Assembly (NCBI GenBank): GCA_024640305.1
Contig: JAHEFG010000046.1
Span: 1 to 64,000, forward strand
DNA length: 64,000 nucleotides
DNA from: Gammaproteobacteria bacterium
GTDB taxonomy: Bacteria > Pseudomonadota > Gammaproteobacteria > Steroidobacterales > Woeseiaceae
Direction: 5' to 3'
Part shown: positions 32,979-43,939 of the stretch, one piece after another
Numbering within the stretch: position 1 is the first letter of the stretch
Layout: each line of letters begins with the position of its first letter
The notes under the pieces: generated by a model
The model's database searches: none
What the model saw: only the letters and a program-made list of their open reading frames with translations
Told to the model about the DNA's origin: nothing
Made by a program: the position numbers and the translations under genes

Positions 32979-33718
32979 TGGGACTTGATGGCCACAATGG
33001 AAACGAAGTTGAAATAGCGCAACCAGACCCCTGAGTGCGCAAACCCGGCTCGTTCCAATCGTTCGCGGTGCGCCGCTACCGTCTCGGGGATGAGCACATT
33101 TTCGAGTGCGGCGCGCTTGCGGCTGATTTCCAGTTCGCTGTATGCATTGCGGCGTTTGTGCTCGTGGTGCAGATCTACCAGCAAAGTCTCCATGTGCGGA
33201 TCAGTGTCGACGACTTTCTCAGATAATAGAAACAGTCCGCCGGGTCTCAGGCCGTCAAAAATTTTCTGAATCAAGGCATCGCGCCCGGCCAGGTCCAGAA
33301 ACTGCAGCGTGTAATTCATGACGACCATCGTCGCATTGGCGATAGTCACATCGCGTAGGTCACCGAGAAGAACCTCCACGGGTGTTCGTGATCGATGTGC
33401 CTGGCTATCCGTGGCGATGAGTTGTTCGCAGCGCTCGATCATTGCAGGTGCGTTGTCGACAGCAAATATCCTGCAATCGGGGACTCTTATGCCCTGTCGC
33501 ATAGCGATGGTCGCCGCGCCGAGTGAACAGCCCAGGTCATAGCAATTAGTGCCAGCCGTTACGTAGCGCGCCGCCAGAGAGCCGATGGCCTCCAGTGATG
33601 CAGCATAGCCGGGGATGGATCGCCGCAGCATGTCAGGAAATACCTGCGCCACGTCTGCGTTGAAGCGAAACGGTTCATCGCCTGTTTCGTTGGCGGCGTA
33701 AATTCGATCTTTGGCCAT
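32975..33718 (-). CDS. cmoA: Carboxy-SAM synthase CmoA
   Basis: This 247-residue enzyme makes carboxy-S-adenosyl-methionine from SAM and prephenate. It has the SAM-binding motif YDLGCSLGAATIAMR, FAVDNAPAMIERC and the family segment MNYTLQFLDLAGRDALIQKI. The N-terminus FRFNADVAQVFPDMLRRSIPGY is conserved. It is the first gene of the cmoA-cmoB pair and divergent from the VanY-like gene (39 bp between starts). Confidence 0.97.
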   Translation of the reverse strand: MAKDRIYAANETGDEPFRFNADVAQVFPDMLRRSIPGYAASLEAIGSLAARYVTAGTNCYDLGCSLGAATIAMRQGIRVPDCRIFAVDNAPAMIERCEQLIATDSQAHRSRTPVEVLLGDLRDVTIANATMVVMNYTLQFLDLAGRDALIQKIFDGLRPGGLFLLSEKVVDTDPHMETLLVDLHHEHKRRNAYSELEISRKRAALENVLIPETVAAHRERLERAGFAHSGVWLRYFNFVSIVAIKSQ

Positions 33719-33757
33719 AGTCGCTAATCAAGTGTTTGTGGGACAATCGCGCCACGT

Positions 33758-34264
33758 ATGCTACGCGAACTTCACGAAGAACTCGGCATTTCAGCTGATT
33801 ACGGTCACAATACCGATCTGCCAGTATTCCAGCAGGCCAGCGATCTGGTCGACGTGGGTCCGAACCTCGTCGGGCGCATGCAGCGCCTGGCGCCTCGTGC
33901 CGCGCGGCAATGGAGTGCCATGACGGACGCGGCTACACAGGATTCTATTGCCTTGCTGATCGTGTCGGGATTTCGAAGCATCGAGTACCAGGCGGAATTG
34001 ATTCGCAAGAAAATAATTGCCGGGCAGGTCATCGGCGAAATCCTGACTGTTAACGCGGCACCAGGGTACAGCGAACATCACACGGGTCGTGCGATCGACA
34101 TCGCAACCCCTGGATCGCGGCCGCTGACTGAAGATTTTGAGTCAACGGACGCGTTTTGCTGGCTCGGCGCGAACGCCGCCCGCTTCGGTTTTTCGATGAC
34201 CTATCCACGGCATAATCGCTGGGGAATCGCATACGAGCCGTGGCATTGGTGCCAAAAAGGCTGA
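33758..34264 (+). CDS. VanY/M15B D,D-carboxypeptidase-like protein without signal peptide
   Basis: This 168-residue zinc peptidase is of the LAS/M15B family. Motifs are SGFRSIEYQAELI, the zinc site SEHHTGRAID (His and Asp ligands) and EPWHW (catalytic Glu, third zinc His). The enzyme cleaves D-Ala-D-Ala ends of peptidoglycan peptides. No signal peptide or lipobox is visible and the upstream frame gives none, so it may act in the cytoplasm on recycled peptides; alternatively the true start is missed. Confidence 0.87.
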   Translation: MLRELHEELGISADYGHNTDLPVFQQASDLVDVGPNLVGRMQRLAPRAARQWSAMTDAATQDSIALLIVSGFRSIEYQAELIRKKIIAGQVIGEILTVNAAPGYSEHHTGRAIDIATPGSRPLTEDFESTDAFCWLGANAARFGFSMTYPRHNRWGIAYEPWHWCQKG

Positions 34265-34337
34265 AACCCGCGTCAGACGGGCGCCACAGGCCGAAGGCGA
34301 CGAAAGGCGCGCGAATAAAAAATCAGTGGCTTAGCTG

Positions 34338-34366
34338 TTGACACTCAGGCAAGACGATTAGACAAT
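34338..34366 (+). promoter_or_regulatory. Sigma-70 promoter for tRNA-Tyr-Gly-Thr-tuf operon
   Basis: A perfect -35 TTGACA (34338-34343) lies 17 bp before GACAAT (34361-34366), a four-of-six -10 element. Start would fall near 34373, 11 nt before tRNA-Tyr. Confidence 0.75.
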
Positions 34367-34383
34367 AGCCGGCTTGTGTCCGC

Positions 34384-34469
34384 GGAGGGGTACTCAAGCG
34401 GTCAACGAGGGCAGACTGTAAATCTGCTGGCTTATGCCTACGTAGGTTCGAATCCTACCCCCTCCACCA
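34384..34469 (+). tRNA. tRNA-Tyr(GTA)
   Basis: An 86-nt class II tRNA with long variable arm (TGGCTTATGCCTACG region) and encoded CCA. The acceptor GGAGGGG pairs with CCCCTCC; the anticodon stem-loop GCAGACTGTAAATCTGC gives GTA. It is first in the tRNA-tuf operon. Confidence 0.97.
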
Positions 34470-34711
34470 GACTTTCGGTTCGGCGGAGGTAGGGCGAAAA
34501 CCGAGTATAGCAGCATTGGCTAAACTCGTTTTACGACCCCTTTTGTACGAGAAAAAGGCCGCGAGACACAATCTTTTTCGGGTGAGTGACTGAATTGTCA
34601 GCGCCACCGAGGGGAAGACACAATGAGAGTTTTATAGATCCGGACGGTTTGAGTAAATGAGACTGTCAGGATTTTTGCACGCCGTAAAAAGGCACATTGA
34701 ATGAATGAGAG
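34470..34711 (+). other. Long spacer between tRNA-Tyr and tRNA-Gly
   Basis: This 242-bp spacer contains no ORF of note. It is roughly twice the corresponding E. coli spacer. I see no clear terminator in it, so the tRNAs are probably one transcript. Its sequence has A/T-rich patches near 34630-34650 that might hold a second promoter. Confidence 0.5.
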
Positions 34712-34785
34712 GCGGGTGTAGTTCAACGGTAGAACCTCAGCCTTCCAAGCTGATGATGTGGGTTCGATTCCCATCACCCGCTCCA
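34712..34785 (+). tRNA. tRNA-Gly(TCC)
   Basis: A 74-nt cloverleaf with encoded CCA. Acceptor GCGGGTG pairs with CACCCGC; D-arm TAGTTCAACGGTAGAAC; anticodon loop CTTCCAA gives TCC; T-arm GGTTCGATTCC. Confidence 0.97.
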
Positions 34786-34814
34786 GATGGATAGCAAGGT
34801 AAGCCTAAGAATCA

Positions 34815-34889
34815 GCCCACATAGCTCAGGGGCAGAGCACTTCCTTGGTAAGGAAGAGGTCCCCGGTTCAAATCCGGGTGTGGGCTCCA
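34815..34889 (+). tRNA. tRNA-Thr(GGT)
   Basis: A 75-nt cloverleaf with encoded CCA. Acceptor GCCCACA pairs with TGTGGGC; D-arm AGCTCAGGGGCAGAGC; anticodon arm CTTCCTTGGTAAGGAAG gives GGT. It lies 69 bp before tuf, as in the E. coli thrT-tufB arrangement. Confidence 0.97.
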
Positions 34890-34958
34890 GGCAACTGAAA
34901 TATAGAAAGTTTTTGATTAAACGAATTCGCATAACACTTAGATAAGCAGGATAAGCTC

Positions 34959-36149
<1,191 letters not shown>

Positions 36150-36242
36150 CAAATTCGAGTTTGGTGGAACGCGAGAATTCAGGGGCGCGCAGCGTGTCGC
36201 GTACCTGACCAACGCGATCTAATTGATAAGGTAGGACGCGAC

Positions 36243-36318
36243 AGGCCAGTAGCTCAATTGGCAGAGCGGCGGTCTCCAAAACCGCAGGTTGGGGGTTCGA
36301 TTCCCTCCTGGCCTGCCA
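36243..36318 (+). tRNA. tRNA-Trp(CCA)
   Basis: A 76-nt cloverleaf with encoded CCA. Acceptor AGGCCAG pairs with CTGGCCT; D-arm AGCTCAATTGGCAGAGC; anticodon arm GCGGTCTCCAAAACCGC gives CCA. The tuf-tRNA-Trp-secE-nusG order is the standard gammaproteobacterial one. Confidence 0.98.
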
Positions 36319-36355
36319 TTGCAGGCGGCAACACCGGCCTAAAGACATACAGAAA

Positions 36356-36730
36356 ATGACCACACATACAGAAGCAAGTCAGAGCGGCGTGCTCGACATT
36401 ATCAAGCTGCTTATTGCAGCGGCGATGATCGTCGGCGGCCTTTACGCGTATTACTTTTACGAGTTTGAGCTTGCGCTGCCCATAAGGGTGCTGATCGTTT
36501 TGGTTGGAACCGGGGCCGGTATCGGGGTTGCGATGTTGAGCGCCCAGGGCCAGAAGCTATGGCACTTCATTCAGGGCTCACGAGTTGAAATTCGTAAAGT
36601 GGTCTGGCCGACGAAGCAGGAAACAACACAGACAGCCATTGCCGTGTTCGTCTTTACGCTGATCATGGCCGTGTTTTTCTGGTTGTTGGACTCGGGTCTG
36701 CTCTGGCTAACCCGCAGACTGGTCGGTTAG
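36356..36730 (+). CDS. secE: Preprotein translocase subunit SecE
   Basis: This 124-residue inner-membrane protein clamps SecY. It has three hydrophobic helices (about 15-33, 41-61 and 92-116) as in E. coli, whereas most bacteria have one. The amphipathic segment [20 protein letters not shown] before the last helix is the conserved, essential part. The ribosome binding site is weak. It is followed by nusG after 34 bp. Confidence 0.97.
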   Translation: MTTHTEASQSGVLDIIKLLIAAAMIVGGLYAYYFYEFELALPIRVLIVLVGTGAGIGVAMLSAQGQKLWHFIQGSRVEIRKVVWPTKQETTQTAIAVFVFTLIMAVFFWLLDSGLLWLTRRLVG

Positions 36731-36764
36731 ACCGGCAGTCTGGCAATTTAAAGGAAATACATCC

Positions 36765-37298
36765 GTGTCCTTACGTTGGTACATCGTGCATGCCTACTCG
36801 AATTTCGAGCACCGCGTAAAAAGTGGCCTCGAAGAACGAATTGAGCGCCTCGGAATGCAGGACAAGTTTGGAGAGATCCTGGTTCCGACCGAGGAAGTCG
36901 TCGAAATGAAGGAAGGGCAAAAGCGCCGCAGTGAGCGCAAGTTCTTTCCGGGATACGTCCTCGTGCAAATGGAGATGGACGACGAAACCTGGCACCTCGT
37001 AAAAGAAGTGCCGAAGGTACTCGGTTTTATTGGTGGTTCGAGTGATCGGCCAGCGCCAATTACCGACAAGGAAGCAAACCGGATTCTGGATCGCGTCCAG
37101 GAAGGCGTGGACAAGCCGCGGCCGAAAGTACTGTTCGAGCCGGGTGAGGTTGTACGGGTTATTGATGGGCCGTTTAACGACTTCAGTGGGGTTGTTGAAG
37201 CAGTTAATTATGAGAAGAGTCGCCTGCAGGTGGCTGTTCAGATTTTAGGTAGATCGACACCGGTCGAACTGGACTTCGGGCAAGTAGAGAAGTCTTAA
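36765..37298 (+). CDS. nusG: Transcription elongation factor NusG
   Basis: This 177-residue factor binds the RNA polymerase clamp and couples it to Rho or to ribosomal protein S10. The NGN domain (1-115) starts [23 protein letters not shown] and includes [12 protein letters not shown]. The KOW domain (about 125-177) includes [21 protein letters not shown]. The start is a GTG with AAGGA 9 bp upstream. Confidence 0.98.
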   Translation: MSLRWYIVHAYSNFEHRVKSGLEERIERLGMQDKFGEILVPTEEVVEMKEGQKRRSERKFFPGYVLVQMEMDDETWHLVKEVPKVLGFIGGSSDRPAPITDKEANRILDRVQEGVDKPRPKVLFEPGEVVRVIDGPFNDFSGVVEAVNYEKSRLQVAVQILGRSTPVELDFGQVEKS

Positions 37299-37357
37299 CC
37301 GGAAAAACATGACACGAGGAGCTCTGTTGCAGGGCGCTTGAACTCGGGAGAAAGAAA

Positions 37358-37792
37358 ATGGCAAAGAAGGTAGCTAGTTACATCAAGCTGCAGGTCCCTG
37401 CCGGCCAGGCAAATCCGTCACCACCTGTCGGACCAGCGCTCGGTCAGCATGGCGTCAACATCATGGAGTTCTGCAAGGCGTTTAACGCAGAAACCCAGGG
37501 TACAGAGCCGGGCCTGCCTATCCCCGTGATTATCACGGTCTACAGTGACCGTAGTTTCACGTTCATTTCGAAAACTCCTCCTGCGGCGGTTTTGCTGCGT
37601 AAGGCGGCGGGTCTAAAGAAAGGCTCGGGCACGCCAAATACGGTGAAAGTCGGAAAGGTCAATCGTCAGCAACTCGAAGAGATTGCAACGACGAAGATGC
37701 CGGACCTGACGGCGGCCGACATGGATGCTGCAGTTAGAACGGTTGCGGGCACCGCTCGCAGCATGGGAATCGAAGTTGAGGGAGTGAAGTAA
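37358..37792 (+). CDS. rplK: Ribosomal protein L11
   Basis: This 144-residue large-subunit protein forms the GTPase-associated centre with 23S helices 43-44. Signatures are [20 protein letters not shown] (N-terminal domain) and [10 protein letters not shown] (C-terminal domain). GGGAG lies 7 bp before the ATG. The 60-bp leader (37299-37357) is where L1 binds in E. coli; I see no unique match to that site. The stop overlaps the rplA start (TAATG). Confidence 0.99.
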   Translation: MAKKVASYIKLQVPAGQANPSPPVGPALGQHGVNIMEFCKAFNAETQGTEPGLPIPVIITVYSDRSFTFISKTPPAAVLLRKAAGLKKGSGTPNTVKVGKVNRQQLEEIATTKMPDLTAADMDAAVRTVAGTARSMGIEVEGVK

Positions 37793-38484
37793 TGGCCGAT
37801 AGCAAACGCAAGAAGGCCGCTCGCGAAAAGGTCGATTCCGAAAAGGCATACCTTATCGACGAAGCGCTGGGCCTGGTGAAGGATCTCGCAACGGCGAAGT
37901 TTCCCGAGAGCATCGATGTGTCGGTGAATCTCGGCGTAGATCCGCGTAAGTCGGACCAGGTCGTTCGTGGCTCTACGGTTCTGCCGAATGGCACTGGCAA
38001 AACAGTTCGTGTTGCTGTTTTTGCGCAAGGCGAAAACGCCGATAAGGCGACTGCCGCTGGTGCAGACGTTGTCGGGTTTGAAGATCTTGCCGAGCAAGTT
38101 AAAGCAGGTGAGCTGAATTTCGATGTCGTCATTGCGACGCCGGATGCGATGCGTGTTGTTGGTCAGCTTGGACAGATTCTCGGTCCACGCGGGCTGATGC
38201 CAAACCCCAAGGTTGGCACGGTAACAGCCGACGTTGAAACAGCCGTTAGCAATGCCAAGGCAGGTCAGGTTCGCTATCGTACTGATAAGGCAGGAATTAT
38301 TCATTGCCCAATCGGTCGCGCGGATTTCGAAGTGCCGGCATTGAAAGAGAACCTGGAGGTGCTGCTTGCCGATCTCAAGAAGGCAAAGCCAGCATCAGCC
38401 AAGGGTTCATACGTTAAGAAACTGACCGTCTCGTCCACGATGGGTCCGGGTGTGTCGGTCGATCGGGCTTCTGTAGGTACCTGA
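37792..38484 (+). CDS. rplA: Ribosomal protein L1
   Basis: This 230-residue protein forms the L1 stalk at the E site and in E. coli represses its own operon by binding the rplK leader. Conserved segments are [50 protein letters not shown] and the C-terminal [11 protein letters not shown]. It overlaps rplK by one base and its ribosome binding site GAGGGAG lies inside rplK, so translation is coupled. Confidence 0.99.
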   Translation: MADSKRKKAAREKVDSEKAYLIDEALGLVKDLATAKFPESIDVSVNLGVDPRKSDQVVRGSTVLPNGTGKTVRVAVFAQGENADKATAAGADVVGFEDLAEQVKAGELNFDVVIATPDAMRVVGQLGQILGPRGLMPNPKVGTVTADVETAVSNAKAGQVRYRTDKAGIIHCPIGRADFEVPALKENLEVLLADLKKAKPASAKGSYVKKLTVSSTMGPGVSVDRASVGT

Positions 38485-38774
38485 TCAAATGAATTTGCCG
38501 AGTTGCCCGTAGGGTAGCGAGGCAGGTAGCCGCAAGGATGCGGCGATCGTCGAAGACCGTAGGTGATCAGTGTGACTACTGATCTTAATAACCGCCTACG
38601 CAGATGGTGATACCTGAGTCAGATTATCTGGCGACGGTTGCCATCCGACAAGGGAACGGATGTTCCCGAAAGGGTAGGTGAACGCTTAGGTCGCTTTGCA
38701 AGGGACGCATGTTCCGAGCCGGGTGTCTGAAGGCTAATTCACCTTTTTGTGTAACCGTAGGCCAGGAGATATTT
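38485..38774 (+). promoter_or_regulatory. rplJ leader region
   Basis: This 290-bp non-coding stretch lies before rplJ, where E. coli L10-L7/L12 binds to repress rplJL translation. It contains a hairpin GATCAGT / ACTGATC (38565-38584). There is an imperfect direct repeat CAAGGGAACGGATGTTCC / CAAGGGACGCATGTTCC (38649-38666 and 38699-38715). A long-range pair AGGTGAA / TTCACCT (38676-38682 and 38738-38744) is followed by TTTT, a possible attenuator. The rplJ site is AGGAG at 38764-38768. Confidence 0.65.
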
Positions 38775-39299
38775 ATGGCACTTAGACTCGAAGACAAGAA
38801 AGCTCTTGTCAAAGAGGTAAATGCGGTTGCAGGCGAATCTGTTACGGCTGTTGCAGCCGAATACAGAGGTTTGTCTGTTGCAGAGATGACGGAATTACGC
38901 AAAGAAGCGCGTAATGCCGGTGTGTACATGCGTGTTGTCAAAAACACGTTGGCTCGCCGTGCCGTCGAAGGTACCGAATTTGAGTGCATGCAAGACACGC
39001 TCAAGGGACCGTTACTGCTCGCGTTTGCAAAAGACGATCCAGGTGCCGCTGCCAGGGTAATTAAAGATTTCGCCAAGGGGCACGCTGCTCTGCAGGCGGT
39101 ATCGCTTTCAGCCGGAGGGCAATTGATGCCGGGCTCCGATCTAGCGAAGTTGGCAAGTTTGCCAACGCTGGATCAGGCGCGCGCAATGATGCTCGGCGTT
39201 CTGTTAGCACCGATGACCAAACTGGTAGGCACATTGGCCGAAGCTCCTGCGATGCTCGTGCGCACTTTGAATGCTCGCGGCAACCAGGAAGCGGCTTAG
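38775..39299 (+). CDS. rplJ: Ribosomal protein L10
   Basis: This 174-residue protein anchors the L7/L12 dimers to the ribosomal stalk. It has the N-terminal RNA-binding part (MALRLEDKKALVKEVNAVA, then YRGLSVAEMTELRKEAR) and a C-terminal helix ending PAMLVRTLNARGNQ that carries L12. The ATG at 38775 is chosen from homology and AGGAG; the frame is open upstream to 38709 but those residues are leader sequence. Confidence 0.98.
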   Translation: MALRLEDKKALVKEVNAVAGESVTAVAAEYRGLSVAEMTELRKEARNAGVYMRVVKNTLARRAVEGTEFECMQDTLKGPLLLAFAKDDPGAAARVIKDFAKGHAALQAVSLSAGGQLMPGSDLAKLASLPTLDQARAMMLGVLLAPMTKLVGTLAEAPAMLVRTLNARGNQEAA

Positions 39300-39350
39300 G
39301 ATCAAATCGTATTACCTGACTCAGGTTTTAAAGTTTAGAGGAATAGAGAA

Positions 39351-39731
39351 ATGGCATTGTCCAAAGAAGATATTGTTGAAGGGCTCGACGCATTACCGAT
39401 CATGGATATCGTCGATATCGTAAAGACGCTCGAAGAAAAGTGGGGCGTCTCTGCGGCCGCGCCGGTTGCCGTTGCTGCAGGTCCTGCAGCTGGCGATGCT
39501 GGTGAAGCAGCGGAAGAGAAGAGTGAGTTCGACGTCGTATTGACGAGCTTCGGTGGCAACAAAGTTGCTGTCATTAAGGCAGTTCGTGCGATTACCGGTC
39601 TTGGCCTGAAAGAAGCCAAGGACGCAGTCGAAGGCGTTCCTTCAGCTATTAAAGAAGGTGCATCGAAAGACGACGCAGAAGAAGTCAAGAAGCAGCTTGA
39701 AGAGGCCGGCGCAACTGTCGAGCTTAAGTAA
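39351..39731 (+). CDS. rplL: Ribosomal protein L7/L12
   Basis: This 126-residue stalk protein recruits translational GTPases. It has an N-terminal dimerisation helix (1-35), an Ala/Gly-rich hinge (37-55), and a C-terminal factor-binding domain with [34 protein letters not shown] lies 8 bp before the ATG. It should be translated at a higher rate than rplJ because four copies are needed per ribosome. Confidence 0.99.
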   Translation: MALSKEDIVEGLDALPIMDIVDIVKTLEEKWGVSAAAPVAVAAGPAAGDAGEAAEEKSEFDVVLTSFGGNKVAVIKAVRAITGLGLKEAKDAVEGVPSAIKEGASKDDAEEVKKQLEEAGATVELK

Positions 39732-39781
39732 GCACTTGTTGCATCTTTGTTTGATGCACGACCCGATGGGTCAAAAGTCGG

Positions 39782-39816
39782 GCAAGCAGTCAGTCGAATT
39801 TCGGCTGACTGCTTGC
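39782..39816 (+). promoter_or_regulatory. rplL-rpoB intercistronic hairpin
   Basis: A perfect 12-bp stem GCAAGCAGTCAG / CTGACTGCTTGC with an 11-nt loop and no U-tract lies between rplL and rpoB. E. coli has both an attenuator and an RNase III site here; the absence of T residues favours mRNA processing or partial attenuation. Confidence 0.7.
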
Positions 39817-39859
39817 GCGCATCCGTAATTTTAGAATTAGGCTAACGAGGATTTCTCGA

Positions 39860-42800
39860 ATGGCATACTCATTCACTGAGAAAAAGCGAATCCGCAAGAA
39901 CTTTGGCAAACGTCCGACAATTTTGGACGTGCCATACCTATTGTCAATCCAGGTGGCATCGTATGCCAAGTTCCTGCAGACGGATAAAGCAATCGAAGAG
40001 CGTGCTGACAGAGGTCTGCATGCGGCGTTCAAGTCCGTATTTCCAATTGTCAGTTATTCAGGCAATGCGGCGCTCGAATATGTGAGCTACCGGCTTGGTG
40101 AGCCAGTATTTGACGTCAAAGAATGTCAGATGAGAGGCCTGACCTATGCCGCGCCGATTCGCGTCAAGGTTCGCCTGGTCATTTATGACAAGGAAGCCAG
40201 CGGCACGCCGAAGCCCGTCAAGGATATTCGAGAGCAGGAAGTCTATCTTGGTGAAATGCCTCTGATGACCGATCACGGTACCTTTGTTATCAACGGTACT
40301 GAGCGCGTCATCGTGTCCCAGTTACATCGCTCGCCAGGTGTGTTCTTCGACCACGATAAAGGCAAGACCCACAGCTCGGGCAAATTGCTTTTCTCGGCAC
40401 GAATAATTCCGTACCGCGGTTCATGGCTCGATTTCGAGTTTGACCCGAAGGATGCCGTGTTCGCGCGCATTGACCGTCGCCGCAAGTTGCCGGTAACGAT
40501 CATTCTGCGTGCCCTGGAGATGACCAACGAAGAAATGCTTGAGCTTTTCTTCGACACCAATGAATTCTATCTCTCGGAGAAAGAGATCCGCATGGCTCTC
40601 GTTCCCGAGCGCTTGCGCGGTGATACAGCGACTTTCGATATCAAGCTTGGTCGTAAGCTGATTGTCGAAGAAGGTCGGCGCATTACTGCGAAACACGTTC
40701 GCGACATGGAAAAATCCACTGTCGACAAGATGATCGTGCCGAGCGAGTACCTCGAGGGCAAGATTCTTGCTCACGACATTATCGATACCGAAACGGGCGA
40801 ATTGCTCGCTGCCGCCAATGCCGAGCTGACACCTGAGCTTATAGAGGCGCTTATCGCCGCTGGCATTGAAAGTATCCGCACGCTGTTTGTTAACGATCTT
40901 GATCGCGGACCGTTTATCTCAAATACTTTGAACATCGATCCTTCGACGACCCGCCTTGAGGCGCTCGTTGAAATCTATCGCATGATGCGTCCGGGTGAGC
41001 CACCCACAAAAGAAGCGGCAGAGAACCTGTTTCAGAACCTGTTCTTCAACCCGGATCGCTACGACCTTTCCAGCGTTGGCCGCATGAAGTTCAATCGCCG
41101 CGTTGGTCGGGACACGTCGGAAGGCGGTGGCGTACTGGATAGGGATGACATCCTTGCCGTGTTATCGACACTGATAGATATCCGCAACGGCTATGGCACG
41201 GTCGATGATATTGACCACCTCGGTAACCGTCGTGTTCGCAGTGTCGGCGAAATGGCTGAGAACGCGTTCCGCGTTGGTCTCGTTCGTGTTGAGCGAGCGG
41301 TCAAAGAGCGTCTGACGCAGGCCGAGACTGAAGGTCTGATGCCGCAAGAGATGATCAATGCGAAGCCAGTTGCGGCTGCGGTCAAAGAGTTCTTCGGCTC
41401 AAGCCAGCTGTCGCAGTTCATGGATCAGAATAATCCGCTGTCGGAAGTCACGCACAAGCGCCGTGTTTCGGCACTTGGACCGGGTGGCTTGACACGTGAG
41501 CGTGCCGGGTTCGAAGTTCGCGACGTTCATCCGACGCACTACGGTCGTGTGTGCCCGATTGAGACCCCTGAGGGACCGAACATCGGCCTCATTAACTCGC
41601 TCGCTGTGTATGCGCGTACCAATGAATATGGTTTCCTCGAGACACCATATCGGAAGGTAAGTAAAGGCAAGGCGACGGCAGAGATTGAGTATCTTTCTGC
41701 TATCGAAGAAAGCCAGTTCATCATTGCGCAGGCAAACTCCGAGCTCGACAAGAGCGGTAAGTTTGTGGAAGAGCTCGTAGCCGTCCGTCACAAGAACGAA
41801 TTTACGTTATCAGCTCCTGCAGACATCAGTTACATGGATGTTTCGCCACGCCAGATCGTGTCGGTTGCTGCTTCGCTGATTCCGTTCCTCGAGCACGACG
41901 ATGCTAACCGCGCACTCATGGGCTCAAACATGCAGCGCCAGGCTGTTCCGACGCTGCGTGCAGAAGCACCGCTGGTCGGTACCGGTATGGAGCGAGCTGT
42001 AGCTGTCGACTCCGGTGTCACCGTTGTCTCACGGCGAGGTGGTACGGTCGATTCGGTTGACGCATCGCGTATTGTCGTGCGGGTTAATGACGAAGAAACC
42101 AGCGCTACAGAGGCTGGTGTCGACATTTACAACCTGACGAAGTACACGCGCTCAAACCAGAACACCTGCATCAACCAGAAGCCGCTTGTTAGAGCTGGCG
42201 ATACGATTGCTCGCGGAGACGTGCTGGCAGACGGCCCGTCGACGGATATGGGCGAGCTTGCACTCGGCCAGAACCTGCTCGTCGCGTTCATGCCGTGGAA
42301 CGGATACAACTTTGAGGATTCCATTCTTATCTCAGAGCGGGTCGTCAAAGAAGATCGGTTTACGACGATCCATATTGAGGAACTGCAATGTGTCGCGCGC
42401 GACACCAAGCTTGGGTCTGAAGACATCACGTCTGATATTCCTAACGTCGGTGATGCCGCACTCGCGAAACTGGATGAATCGGGTATCGCGTTTATCGGTG
42501 CCGAGGTTAAGGCAGGCGATATTCTCGTCGGCAAGGTAACGCCGAAAGGCGAAACGCAGCTGACGCCGGAAGAAAAGCTCCTGCGTGCAATTTTTGGCGA
42601 GAAAGCCTCCGACGTGAAGGACACGTCGCTGCGCGTCCCGCCAGGCATGGATGGCACAGTTATCGATGTACGAGTATTTACTCGTGATGGCGTCGAAAAA
42701 GACCTGCGCGCGCTGTCGATCGAAAAATCAGAGCTTGAGAGTGTCCGCAAGGATCTTGACGATACGCTGCGTATCCTCGAAGAGGATATTTACGAGCGTG

Positions 42801-43939
42801 TTGAACGCATGCTGACTAACAAGATGGCTCAGGGTGGGCCGAACAAGCTCAAATCAGGCTCGAAAATCACCAAGGCTTACCTGGATGAAGTGCCGCGCGA
42901 GCAATGGTTCGAAATTCGTCTGAAGAACGATGATGCCAATGAGCAGTTGCAAAAGGCATTCGAACGTCTGAACTCGCAGCGTGATGAATTTGACCGTCGC
43001 TTCGAAGAGAAGAAGCTGAAGATTACGGCGGGTGACGATCTCGCGCCGGGTGTCCTCAAGATGGTCAAGGTTTATCTTGCCGTTAAGCGTCGCATTCAAC
43101 CAGGCGACAAAATGGCTGGACGCCATGGCAACAAGGGCGTGATCTCCATGATCGTTCCCGTTGAAGACATGCCATACCTCGAAGACGGTAACCCTGTCGA
43201 TATCGTCCTGAACCCGCTGGGCGTTCCATCACGAATGAACGTCGGTCAGGTACTTGAAACGCATCTCGGCTGGGCGGCCAAGGGTCTTGGTAAGAAGATA
43301 GACAAGATGCTGAAGACGCAGGAGTCGATTACGAAAATCCGCCAGTTCCTTGAGCAGGTTTACAACAAGACAGGCGGTCGGATCGAAGACATCAAGTCGT
43401 TCAGCGATGCGGAGGTCATTGAGCTGGCGGGAAATCTCACGTCAGGTGTACCAACGGCGACGCCGGTATTTGACGGCGCGACGGAAGCTGAGATCAAGGG
43501 TCTGCTCGAGTTGGCCGACCTCGCTGATACCGGGCAATCGCGCCTTAGCGATGGCCGTACGGGAGAGGCCTTCGATCGTGATGTGACGGTTGGCTACATG
43601 TACATGCTGAAGCTCAATCACCTTGTCGATGACAAGATGCACGCGCGTTCGACCGGACCATACAGCCTCGTTACTCAGCAACCGTTGGGAGGCAAGGCGC
43701 AGTTCGGTGGCCAGCGATTCGGTGAGATGGAGGTATGGGCGCTTGAGGCTTATGGCGCGGCCTACACCTTGCAGGAAATGCTGACCGTCAAATCGGATGA
43801 CGTGCAAGGCCGTACCAAGATGTACAAGAACATCGTCGACGGTGAACACGAAATGGATGCCGGCATGCCGGAATCGTTCAATGTGCTCGTCAAGGAAATT
43901 AGATCCCTGGGCATCAACATTGAGCTGGAGGCTGACTAA
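39860..43939 (+). CDS. rpoB: RNA polymerase subunit beta
   Basis: This 1359-residue subunit forms half of the active-site cleft. The rifampicin pocket (about 512-545) has [20 protein letters not shown] and [10 protein letters not shown], all wild-type residues, so no resistance change is visible. The C-terminal region with the [12 protein letters not shown] loop, AGRHGNKGV and [25 protein letters not shown] is complete. AACGAGGA precedes the ATG. The stop overlaps rpoC by one base (TAATG). Confidence 0.99.
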   Translation: MAYSFTEKKRIRKNFGKRPTILDVPYLLSIQVASYAKFLQTDKAIEERADRGLHAAFKSVFPIVSYSGNAALEYVSYRLGEPVFDVKECQMRGLTYAAPIRVKVRLVIYDKEASGTPKPVKDIREQEVYLGEMPLMTDHGTFVINGTERVIVSQLHRSPGVFFDHDKGKTHSSGKLLFSARIIPYRGSWLDFEFDPKDAVFARIDRRRKLPVTIILRALEMTNEEMLELFFDTNEFYLSEKEIRMALVPERLRGDTATFDIKLGRKLIVEEGRRITAKHVRDMEKSTVDKMIVPSEYLEGKILAHDIIDTETGELLAAANAELTPELIEALIAAGIESIRTLFVNDLDRGPFISNTLNIDPSTTRLEALVEIYRMMRPGEPPTKEAAENLFQNLFFNPDRYDLSSVGRMKFNRRVGRDTSEGGGVLDRDDILAVLSTLIDIRNGYGTVDDIDHLGNRRVRSVGEMAENAFRVGLVRVERAVKERLTQAETEGLMPQEMINAKPVAAAVKEFFGSSQLSQFMDQNNPLSEVTHKRRVSALGPGGLTRERAGFEVRDVHPTHYGRVCPIETPEGPNIGLINSLAVYARTNEYGFLETPYRKVSKGKATAEIEYLSAIEESQFIIAQANSELDKSGKFVEELVAVRHKNEFTLSAPADISYMDVSPRQIVSVAASLIPFLEHDDANRALMGSNMQRQAVPTLRAEAPLVGTGMERAVAVDSGVTVVSRRGGTVDSVDASRIVVRVNDEETSATEAGVDIYNLTKYTRSNQNTCINQKPLVRAGDTIARGDVLADGPSTDMGELALGQNLLVAFMPWNGYNFEDSILISERVVKEDRFTTIHIEELQCVARDTKLGSEDITSDIPNVGDAALAKLDESGIAFIGAEVKAGDILVGKVTPKGETQLTPEEKLLRAIFGEKASDVKDTSLRVPPGMDGTVIDVRVFTRDGVEKDLRALSIEKSELESVRKDLDDTLRILEEDIYERVERMLTNKMAQGGPNKLKSGSKITKAYLDEVPREQWFEIRLKNDDANEQLQKAFERLNSQRDEFDRRFEEKKLKITAGDDLAPGVLKMVKVYLAVKRRIQPGDKMAGRHGNKGVISMIVPVEDMPYLEDGNPVDIVLNPLGVPSRMNVGQVLETHLGWAAKGLGKKIDKMLKTQESITKIRQFLEQVYNKTGGRIEDIKSFSDAEVIELAGNLTSGVPTATPVFDGATEAEIKGLLELADLADTGQSRLSDGRTGEAFDRDVTVGYMYMLKLNHLVDDKMHARSTGPYSLVTQQPLGGKAQFGGQRFGEMEVWALEAYGAAYTLQEMLTVKSDDVQGRTKMYKNIVDGEHEMDAGMPESFNVLVKEIRSLGINIELEAD

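Noticed and set aside
14001..34383. A genomic island integrated at tRNA-Thr
   Set aside because: No integrase, transposase or duplicated tRNA 3' end is visible at either side. The gene content is mostly housekeeping-like.
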